A stretch of 64,000 nt of DNA from Beroe forskalii (Eukaryota > Ctenophora > Nuda > Beroida > Beroidae). Each line of letters opens with the position of its first letter. Position 1 is the first letter of the stretch. A program made the position numbers and the translations under genes. The DNA lies in assembly GCA_011033025.1 (NCBI GenBank), contig WFMF01000013.1, positions 620,001-684,000 on the forward strand. The letters run 5' to 3'. Shown in pieces: positions 35,417 through 45,900 of the stretch. The notes under the pieces were generated by a model. That model was not told the DNA's origin. It worked only from the letters and a program-made list of their open reading frames with translations, and did no database searches.

Positions 35417-38400
35417 TCACATTTCGTCATGGCCAGGCATGGGGAAAGATAGAGCAAACTTTGTCACTCTTTCTCGGAGATCTGATATTTTGACTTGAGT
35501 TTCAGGGTCACATTCCGCAATTTCGTGGAATTCTTTGAGCAGCTTCGATTCTTGTTTGGAATGTACGAACTTAGCTATCTCCACTCCTGCAAAAGAAGGT
35601 ACTCAGTTGAAATCGTAAAAATTCACAATTCAAAAACAATGCAACTCTGTGATTATCATTTCACCTGTATTTTTTGCTTATTGCTAAGAACTGTCAGAAT
35701 TGTTTTTATAGGATTCAAATGTTCAAGAGTTTGCAGTAAATAAATTCTAATTCCGGATGAATAAAATAAGTGATAAGTTAAACAGATAAAAGAGTTAACA
35801 TCCACTAGTTTACTAACCCTCGTGAATGAATTGAGCGACTGTCTCGAAGTCCTCTTCCTTAAAGTTCCGTGTGGTGAGAGCTGCCGTACCCAGCCGTACA
35901 CCTCCTGGCCTGAATGTAGGTTTTATCAGGTTAACTATTGAATTTGAATAATTGCTTTGGTAGACTACCATGACTACTGAGGATTGAAGAAACACTCAGA
36001 AGAAGGGTTGTATTTGCCGGAGCATGACACTATGAAAACTGGAAAATGATTATTGCCCGGGGGCAGCTTTTTCGAGAAAATTACTCTCAAAACATGACTT
36101 ATCCCACTCGCTATTACATGGAACACCTCCTGGCCTGAAAGCGTTCTTGTCTCCAGGGACGGTGTTCTTGTTGGCTGTTATGCTGCACCTGTCCAGGATC
36201 CTGTCTACTCTGTTCCCGTCTATACCACTTGGTCTCAGGTCCATCAACACGATGTGATTATCTGTACCGTCCGACACGATCTTATAGCCCTTGTCTTGCA
36301 GAGACTTACACAGCACTTTAGCATTGGTCGCTACCTGGATATTCACGCTTTATGATGGACAGAAACTGAGAAAAGTGACTAAGAATAGGCGAACACTCAG
36401 AAAGTATTCGAAAATTCTGCTTAGTGTAAATCATAAACAAGTATTTCCCAGACCCAATCAAACCCACCTCACCACCCTTTTCCCCTCACCACCCCCTCTT
36501 CCCCTCACCACCCCTCTTCCCCTCACCACCCCCTCTTCCTCTCACAAGTCACCACCCCTCTTCCTCTCAAAGTAGTCCCTCACCACAACAAGTCACCACC
36601 CCCTCCCCTCACCACCCTCTCCCTCACCGCCCCTTCCTCACCCTCCCCTCACCACCCCCTCTTCCTCTCACCACCCTCTCCCCTCACCACTCCCTTCCCC
36701 TCACCTGTTCCTGATACTCCTTGAACTCTGGTGTATCCGCCTCTTTGAGCGCAGTAGCGACCCCCGCTATGATGTGATTATGAGGCCCGCCCTGCAGGGA
36801 CGGAAACACTGCGAAGTTGAAGTCATCTTCCTTGACATAGGGAATAAGGCCCTTCCCAGGGACCTCCCGACTGCCCTTCCGGAAGAAGATGATGCCGGAC
36901 CGCGTGCCCCGTAGCGTCTTGTGGGTGGTGGTGGTCACCACGTCGCAGTGGGGGAAGGGAGACTTGATCACTCCCGCGCACACCAACCCTGGGAGAGATA
37001 GGGGAGTTAGTGGGAGTGGGGGAAGGGAGACTTGATCACTCCCTCACACACCAACCCTGGGAGGAGGGATAAGGGAGTTGGCGGGGGAGCAACCCTGGGA
37101 GGAGGGATGGGGGAGTTAGTGGGAGTGGGGGAAGGGTGACTTGATCACTCCCTCACACACCAACCCTGGGAGAAGGGATAGGGGAGTTAGTGGGAGTGGG
37201 GGAAGGGAGACTTGATCACTCCCGCGCACACCAACCCTGGGGGAAGAGATAGGGGAGTTAGAGGGAGTGGGGAAGGGAGACTTGATCACTCCCGCGCACA
37301 CCAACCCTGGGAGAAGATAGAGTGCCAGTTGGGGGGGGGGAGATGGAGGGCTGGGAGAGGAGATCAGTGGGGAGAGGACTGCGTTGTCAGTTGACACTAG
37401 AAGGATGTGGTACTGATAGGCCGAGCTAAATAATGGAAGATTCGAAAGGGGCGAGGCTGAGAGTGATTTCAGGAATTGAAGAAAATCACCAAATATTTTC
37501 AGCACCCGGACAAAAAGCCCGATCAAAATATTCTTGCAGTTATACTCATTCTATGAGGGAACTTGATAGTATGTTGATAACGACTTATTTTGCTTACATG
37601 CATGCAAAACTGTTACATTACACTCGAATTCGATCAAGTGATAAGATCGTGTTCCAGTTCATTATATTTTCTATCTCTTCTTCACTGCTTTGTAAAGAAC
37701 TGCTGACGCTTGTAAACACTCACACTTTTTTAAACAAGTCTGGGTTTTGCTTGCAATCCGTGTTTTTGCCAATGTATAAGTCACTGTGCACTCCGAGAAC
37801 TAGAAAAACCGGTTTGGAGTTTCCAACTTAACCCTGCACAGTCATTATTGCCCTTATTATCAGCCGCAAGTTTAATTCTTCCATGCGTCATGAACTGGTG
37901 TGATGCCGATAAAACAAATACCAAATTTTATTTCAACGCTTTGAGTCGTGACTTCTCCTTAATTTCATTGAAGTAAATCTGAGTTTATCTTATCAGAACG
38001 AGAAAAACCGGTTTTCTTATTCAATTAACTAACATCATACATGAAAATGACGTTGGTGATAGAGACTTCAAGTACCAAAAAACCTCCGCTGCGGTCAGTA
38101 TAAATCAAGACATCAAAAATAGGAAAGAATCCCACAACTGACCACTTACGTCCTGCTATTCATGTTAATAAAGATTCACAGATAACTTACCACTGATTTT
38201 TTTTATTTCGAAGGTTTTACTTCCATTCCAACAGCTGTAACAGCCAATGACAGGAATCGAAGGGTTCAAATGACGGTTAAGGAAGTGTAATTCATACTTT
38301 CTTCGCCCGAGACTTCGCTGCACTACATTTAACCTCCTGCACAGTTTCCCACGCTCGGCTGAGTGAACCGTGTGGCTGCTAAGATGAGAATTCTCACCCT

Positions 38401-41302
38401 TAGCACGGTAGGCAAGGCCGGGAATCGAACCACCAACCTCGCGATTGAAAGTGCGACGCTCTAACCACTGCGCTACCTGGCCACTAAAATGAGCCATGTC
38501 GGCAAGGAACTGACATTTCACTACTTACCACTTATATGAGCCAAGTCAGCAAGGAACTAAAACTTCACAAACTACTTACCGCTGATATGCGCCATGTCGG
38601 CAAGGAACTGACACTTCATTACTTACCACTGATATGAGCCATGTCGGCAAGGAACTGACACATAATAACTTACCACTGATATGAGCCATGTCGGCAAGGA
38701 ACTGACACATAATAACTTACCACTGATATGAGCCATGTCGGCAAGGAACTGACACATAATAACTTACCACTGATATGTGCCATGTCGGCAAGGAACTAAC
38801 ACATAATAACTTACCACTGATATGTGCCATGTCGGCAAGGAACTGACACTTCATTACTTACCACTGATATGTGCCATGTCGGCAAGGAACTGACACATAA
38901 TAACTTACCACTGATATGAGCCATGTCGGCAAGGAACTAACACTTCATTACTTACCACTGATATGAGCCATGTCGGCAAGGAACTAACACTTCATTACTT
39001 ACCACTGATATGTGCCATGTCGGCAAGGAACTAACACTTCATTACTTACCACTGATATGAGCCATATCGGCAAGGAACTAACACTTCATTACTTACCACT
39101 GATATGTGCCATGTCGGCAAGGAACTGACACTTCATTACTTACCACTGATATGTGCCATGTCGGCAAGGAACTGACACATAATAACTTACCACTGATATG
39201 AGCCATGTCGGCAAGGAACTAACACTTCATTACTTACCACTGATATGAGCCATGTCGGCAAGGAACTAACACTTCATTACTTGCCACTGATATGTGCCAT
39301 GTCGGCAAGGAACTAACACTTCATTACTTACCACTGATATGAGTCATATCGGCTAGGAACTAACACTTCATTACTTACCACTGATATGAGCCATGTCGGC
39401 AAGGAACTAACACTTCATTACTTACCACTGATATGTGCCATGTCGGCAAGGAACTAACACTTCATTACTTACCACTGATACGAGTCATATCGGCTAGGAA
39501 CTAACACTTCATTACTTACCACTGATATGTGCCATGTCGGCAAGGAACTGACACTTCATTACTTACCACTGATATGTGCCATGTCGGCAAGGAACTGACA
39601 CATAATAACTTACCACTGATATGAGCCATGTCGGCAAGGAACTAACACTTCATTACTTACCACTGATATGAGCCATGTCGGCAAGGAACTAACACTTCAT
39701 TACTTACCACTGATATGTGCCATGTCGGCAAGGAACTAACACTTCATTACTTACCACTGATATGAGTCATATCGGCTAGGAACTAACACTTCATTACTTA
39801 CCACTGATATGTGCCATGTCGGCAAGGAACTAACACATAATAACTTACCACTGATATGTGCCATGTCGGCAAGGAACTGACACATAATAACTTACCACTG
39901 ATATGAGCCATGTCGGCAAGGAACTAACACTTCATTACTTACCACTGATATGAGCCATGTCGGCAAGGAACTAACACTTCATTACTTACCACTGATATGT
40001 GCCATGTCGGCAAGGAACTAACACTTCATTACTTACCACTGATATGAGTCATATCGGCTAGGAACTAACACTTCATTACTTACCACTGATATGTGCCATG
40101 TCGGCAAGGAACTAACACATAATAACTTACCGCTGATATGCGCCATGTCGGCAAGGAGCCACGCCCCTGTGATGTCGGCTATCTTCCTCATTCTTGCGTA
40201 GTCAATCTCCCGGGAGTAGGCGCTGGCTCCCGCTATTAGCATACGGGGCCGGAAGTAACGGACCTGAGAGAGACATGTGGTAGAGTTCGTCACATCAAAA
40301 CCTTCAGAATTCCTTCTTTCAAAATGTGTGATCCAGGAAAACTTTGCAGGTCAATCTGTCAATAAAACGCCGAGGTATTAAAGTTACTGTAGAAGTGAAG
40401 ATAGAAGATTTTCTTTAAAAACTGGGAATTAGACCTGGTCTTCGAGTTTATCGTAGTCTATGATCCCAGTCTTAGGATCCACGCTGTACGGCATGCTCTC
40501 AAAGTAGATGCTGGTGGCAGATATCCTCTTCTTGTCCGTCATGTAGCCGTGAGTGAGGTGGCCTCCGTCAGGCAGATCCAGGCCCATCACTCGGTCATGT
40601 GGCTTCAGCAGGGCCGTGGGAGATCAGTTATAATCACTTGTGATGAGTAGAATTGAAGAAAATCAATTTTAGTCGATTTACAAGCTGTGTTTCTTCAGAT
40701 GATATTCTTTAAATATAATCTCACAATATAACCTGACTATACACCTTCAATAGGGCCGTGTAGACTGCGAAGTTAGCAGGTGACCCGCTGTACGGCTGCA
40801 CGTTGACTCCCCACTCCTCCTCACTCAGCTTGAAGCACTTCAGGGCCCGCTTTATGCACAGGTTCTCAATCTGGTCCACGTACTCGTTACCCCCGTAGTA
40901 ACGAGCCCCGGGCAGCCCCTCGCTGTACTTGTTAGTGAGACACGAGCCCGCCTGCGGTTTTATAAGTGAGACACGAGCCCGCCTGCGGTTTTATAAATGA
41001 GACACGAGCCAGCCTGCGGTTTTATAAATGAGACACGAGCCAGCCTGCGGTTTTATAAATGAGACACGAGCCAGCCTGCGGGATTGCTAGTGAGACATGG
41101 GCCCGCCTGCGGGTTTGCTATTCTAAAAAGTACCAGCTAACAGTTTAGGTAGACTCACCGCTTCCATAACAGCTTTGGAAGTGAAGTTTTCGCTAGCGAT
41201 AAGTTCAAGGCAAGACTTCTGTCGTATCTTCTCCTGTTTGATCAGCTCGTAAAGCTCAGGGTCTGTGTCAGATAGTGCTGTGTTACCGTCACACTTAGAC
41301 AT
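35417..41302 (-). CDS. SHMT: Serine hydroxymethyltransferase, 465 aa, eight exons
   Basis: Exons in gene order: 41302-41159, 40951-40745, 40602-40435, 40263-40131, 36988-36705, 36334-36127, 35901-35818 and 35586-35417. All phases agree. The enzyme converts serine plus tetrahydrofolate to glycine plus 5,10-methylene-THF using PLP. Landmarks: [73 protein letters not shown] with the PLP lysine, [11 protein letters not shown], and the C-terminal [12 protein letters not shown]. The length fits the cytosolic type (human SHMT1 483 aa) and there is no leader. Introns 1, 4 and 5 have splice junctions repeated in tandem, and introns 2 and 6 have duplicated ends. Intron 4 is 3.1 kb and also holds a SINE. 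MTHFR, the next enzyme using its product, lies 1.6 kb upstream on the same strand. Confidence 0.95.
36464..36704 (-). repeat. SHMT: GTGAG-rich array at the SHMT exon 5 donor
   Basis: In gene orientation the donor CAG|GTGAGGGGAAGGGAGTG is followed by repeated 15-25 bp units, each beginning G|GTGAG and made of AGGGG. It offers about ten look-alike donors in the first 240 bp of the intron. Confidence 0.8.
36989..37330 (-). repeat. SHMT: Tandem copies of the intron 4/exon 5 acceptor junction
   Basis: Units of about 72 bp contain the intron end CTCCCAG followed by exon-like GGTTGGTGTG and GGGAGTGATCAAGTCTCCC, the first 36 or so bases of exon 5. Four full copies lie upstream of the true exon (near 37033, 37141, 37212, 37286), plus a partial one near 37085. 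Confidence 0.85.
38189..40130 (-). repeat. SHMT: About 34 tandem copies of the exon 4/intron 4 donor junction
   Basis: The period is 47 bp. In gene orientation each unit is 28 bp like the end of exon 4 (TCCTTGCCGACATGGC, then CATATCAGTG, coding LADMAHISG) plus 19 bp starting GTAAGT and ending TTAG. The true exon 4 donor is at 40131; the copies run from there to 38524, and one more is split by the SINE at 38203-38488. Confidence 0.95.
38203..38488 (-). mobile_element. tRNA-derived SINE inside the donor array
   Basis: In minus orientation it starts at about 38485 with a tRNA-like head: A box TAGCGCAGTGGTTAGAGCG and B box GGTTCGATTCC, about 70 bp in all. A non-tRNA body follows, and an A-rich tail (TTTTTTTTATTT on the plus strand at 38205-38216). 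It interrupts one array unit: ACTGAT on one side, ATGAGCC on the other. Confidence 0.75.
40952..41121 (-). repeat. SHMT: Five extra copies of the intron 1/exon 2 acceptor junction
   Basis: Period 31 bp. In gene orientation each unit reads TATAAAACCGCAG then GCGGGCTCGTGTCTCACT, that is intron end plus the first 18 bases of exon 2 (AGSCLT). The copies drift with distance from the true exon; the outermost two have lost the TATAAAAC part. Confidence 0.9.
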
Positions 41303-42900
41303 GGCTACCTTCCTACTCAAATTGTTAAGGTTAAAATGCTCGGAATATATCGAGATGGATTGATGGCGGCTTACGGAATTACTTTTGATTATAAATCTGA
41401 TTATAAAGAAATCGTTGATAATTGGGCTTTGGAATTAGCTATATCTTTGACCGCACTTTGTGAATAAGAACTTAAGTAAATCAGTTTCGTGAACCAAGCT
41501 AAATAAAACAACTTTCATTTAAGCAAAAAAACATAAAAAGTGTGCAGCTCAATTATATAAATTTACCAATTAATCTTCCTTTTTACAAAAAAGCGATGTC
41601 AATAAAATATAGACAGATAGAATCAGGGTCCACAGCGGAATACCAATTAAAAATAATCAAAAAATCCCAAAAATCCGGAAAAATCAGTCAAAACATCAGC
41701 ATATTTGTCACTTATGTCCTGTAACTTCATATAGTCAGTAAAAGATTGTCATACATATTCAGAATAACTTTCTACTAAGATTTCCAATACAATTCTAATC
41801 ATCATATTAGGCAGGTACCTATTCTTATCCTTTCATCGATACCTTGTGAATAATCTTACTCGTGAGCTATGATTGTACGGATTATGTTTACTAACCAACC
41901 TTTGCCTTGATAAAAGTCACACCAGTAGGCAGTACATACAATGTACCTTTTAATCAGGTACTAAAAGGTGACCTACAGCACGGGCCAGTGGCCACTGAGC
42001 TTGGTCATAAATATTATGCTCAAATGCTAGAAATCATGTAAAGCAGGCCGCAGATACACTACATCAATGTTTTTTGTGTGATAAAAGAATCATTGCTGTG
42101 TTCATCATAATTCACAATATAAATTCATTCGACAATAATCTAATTCTATTTTGAGAAATATCTGTGCAATTTATAATTTAATTTAGATCAGGAAAAACTG
42201 GTTTGCAGTCTTATCAGGGCGAAAATATAAAAAGAGCAGTGAAAATTCCTTATTAGTTTTATCGAAAAATATCTCGTTAAACGAATAAAGCAATAAAATA
42301 ATGTTATTTGCCGATACCGGAGAAACAGGTTTGTGATTTAATAGAATTACTTTCCGCACAGGTCCGATAACAACATTGTGTAAATGTTTCAAGAAATTTT
42401 AAATGTAAATTTGATGCCGTACACAGATGAATTGAACACAGCACCTAGATGATACTGGATAGAAATTGATAAACCGTAGTCATAACTCATGTATCTATAT
42501 AGTCAAAGATCATAATATCTGTGGTCAAGTCAGATGCTTCATGCTAAATCCACTAATATCAGTACCCGCATTGTATCACTAAAATGCAATGTCAAAACAA
42601 CAGACACTACACAGCTCCAAATTACTTTCCGTCATCGAAAAAGTGAAAAAAGTTATAGGTACATACAGAGCCAAGGATAAAAAGAAATTATTTGCAATAA
42701 TACGTTAAAATAGTTGTCAATATTAATTTTACTTTACCTAGATATATTAATTTTTAAAATGATGTCATAGTACTGAATTATTTTTTTCTAATGTTATACA
42801 TCTATGATGACTATACAGAGTATGCAGTATGCAGTATGAAATATCAGTACTTAACTCTTTTAACCTGACTTAAAACAATCCCACAGCGAACATAAAAGAC
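41303..42900. other. Intergenic between SHMT and MTHFR
   Basis: AT-rich sequence. It presumably holds the SHMT promoter near 41303 and the MTHFR 3' UTR near 42900. No repeat family is recognised. Confidence 0.4.
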
Positions 42901-45900
42901 CTAAGATGCTCTATTCAAACCAGCCCTGCCATTTGAGTTTTGATGATCGAGTATGTGCGTGAAATTGGAATCCAGCTTCCCGTTATTCCCATTGTTGAGA
43001 TCGGTACTTTCACTGGTTCTGTTCTTGTCAGCAATAACATCGTCCAGGAACTCCCAGAGGTTCTTACCTCCTGTAAAATGGTCAAATTAAGTGGTTGAGA
43101 GCCGGAATACTTTGGAAGAAATGTCGCTTCAAACAAAATACAATTCAAAACTATTATAGCACTATTGCCCTCATCCTCAGTATTTCGTGACAAGATGGAA
43201 ACCAAATCCTATGCAAATTATCAATAGCTTTTGATTGCGTTTATATCAACCCAATCGAATGACACTAAGAAAACACAAACCTGTCACAAAGTCATTGTCA
43301 ATTAGACAAACAAGATACATGTCATCCACAATCTCATCCAGAATCCTCCTTGAATCAGACTCCTTGCCATAGATCACTCCTGAAAAGATATGAATTTAAA
43401 GTAGGCTCAATTTATTCATGCACTGGAACATGACTAAGATCAATGTCTCAAGGGTGACATCCATTTTAACTGAACAATAAAATACCTTTGTAGGGTAAAA
43501 CGGGGGATATCAGTGAGTAAGTGCACAGACATATATGGTGAGAAAGTGCATTTAGCCAAATTTCAGAGATACCACCCACCCCATATTGCAGTTACTCACA
43601 ATAATCCAATTAATACTAAGTGATTTTTGAAAAATTTTCAGGCACCACCCCAAAATATCGGCTAATTTGAATATTTAGACAGTTATGACAGAATCTTATT
43701 TCAACAAAATGCAACATTTTGATGAATGGTAGATTTTGCACGCTAGATCAGATCAGCAAATGCAAATTTCTGCCTTGATATAATAATAAAAGAATAACTT
43801 TCTATAACTTTCTATTGGTTCACTAATACACCCGCATAAGCTATAAAATAGTGATAGGATAGGGATGCTTAATATATTATATTGTAACCAAAAGATATGG
43901 ACTGATCGGACTACAGCACTTCTGTACTGTAGTTCATAGCCTAAAATATGTATTGATAGCAATATGATCCCTTTCATGTTAGGAATGTTTAATTTGTTTT
44001 CTATAGTTCATTGGAGAAATTATGAAAAAATTATTATTCACGAGTCACGACAAGCTTGAATCTCAACCATAACAATCATGGTATGGATCTGCATACAAGA
44101 AGACAATAATAATTGCAAATTATGAATATTTAATAACCTAACAGTTTGATTTTATCATGGGAAAAACTGTTGATTGTCGAACATTCAAATTTTACAACGA
44201 AAAAGTACACGCACAACTTCACACGGTAAAACTCAGTAGGTATGGTCGTGTAGACGACAGAAAGCCGTATCAAAGTATTCTGGGATTGGCCGGGATTAGA
44301 AAAACATTCTAATCTCATTGAAGTTACTGTTATGCTTCAGTACCATTCAGTATTTTGTCTCCAGACCGGCTCAGTACACGATCATTATCCGCGCCAAGTA
44401 GATTGTGTAGAGAGTATAGAGATAGTAATGCTGATAATGTAATATCTTAATATGTATGTATGATATGGTGTAATCGTGTAATCAATATCTAAATGAACTG
44501 GCTAGATATAGTTCTGGATATAGTTCTATAATTAGTTGTGACTACAATTTTGAGATACAATCGTATACCACATCGAAATGCTTTGAAATACCTATATTTA
44601 CATCCCGACAAAGCTACATATATTGCAGTTTTTGCTGCACTTACTAACAAATGAGTAGGTGATATTCGCCATGACCTTGGGACACCACCCATTTTCCAAG
44701 AATTCCCTATGAGTAACTGCAATGTGAGTAACTGCATTTCTGAATTTTGGAGCACGACCACCACGTGAGTAAGTGGGCATAAGGTCTGTGCACTTACTCA
44801 CTGATATCCCCCGGGGTAAAAGATGAGTTTATAATATCCAAATCCATTGTGAGTAAAAACCATTAATAACCAACATACCCCACTTCTCCTGCCAAAGTGC
44901 GAAGGCTTCATCCTTCCAGATGAGGAAGGTTTTGTAGTCAGCAATCGTTGGTTGGAGGATTTCTCTTCCAGGGAACACGCCCCACGTCAAGGCAACAGAC
45001 GAGTTCTTTTTGTAGTTTGTGTAGCAGTGTGAGGATTTGCATTTCAGGTGGTCTGGTGTTTCAATAACCATGAAGATTATATATATTTGAAAAAAGGGTT
45101 ATATTATATATGTGCAATAATTAGTGGATATATAGCCATATAGGTGAAAATGAACTTGCTTGCTATCAACTTTCTTATATGAATGCCAAAGTGTGATACC
45201 TAAATGTTGATACTTTCATAGGAAACGGCAAAATACTCACCAGTCATTTCCAGATTTATTTGATATTGTGTAGCTCAGAACAGGATACTTTTTCAGTTTT
45301 TCAATTATCATTTTAGTGTCTTTGGCTTGTGCAAAGAATTCTATGTATGCTTTCTGGTATATGTATCCATTCTTTGGCCCCCAGCCAAAAGTTTGGTCAT
45401 TTGACTTAGCACAATTCACAGCTGGCTGAGAATTAACAGTGAACAAGTAGTTACTATTAAGTGTGAGAATTCTGTCTTGAATCAACATTGATTCTGGCTT
45501 AAGCTGATCATCTGCCCAAGGAAGGGACATAACATTGTAGCCTTGTCTGTTTGGAGTTCCTTTAACAAATGACATGAAGATGTCTCTGATGTCATCGATG
45601 TTCTTGATATCTTTACCCCACATCTCACGCAACTTCTTCGCATTAGCAGGCTTTGACATATAAAATAAATGATAATCATCTAAGTCACCAAAAGCGGGGT
45701 TACTAGAATTACCCCACCTGCCATTGGGAAATTCATCCCATTCCTTAGTTCTTGTCATATAACTCTTGGGTCTCATAGCCCAGTAGACTGGTCTCACATC
45801 CTCTGATGCCAGTCTGTCACTATTGCCTGTTGGCTGCCATGGAAAGTGCCTCCTACTATTATCCTTACTATATAGGGACAGTTCTTTAACAAGTTTATTT

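Noticed and set aside
37116-37526. Minus-strand open frame containing [12 protein letters not shown] twice, as a possible extra SHMT exon or paralogue
   Set aside because: The peptide repeats come from the duplicated intron 4/exon 5 junctions and are separated by intron-like C-rich sequence.
38400-38485. Functional tRNA gene on the minus strand
   Set aside because: A and B boxes are present, but the acceptor stem does not close and the sequence runs into a SINE body with an A-rich tail.
38500-40130. CRISPR-like regular array
   Set aside because: The 47-bp units are contiguous with no unique spacers, match the SHMT exon 4 border, and lie in an animal gene.
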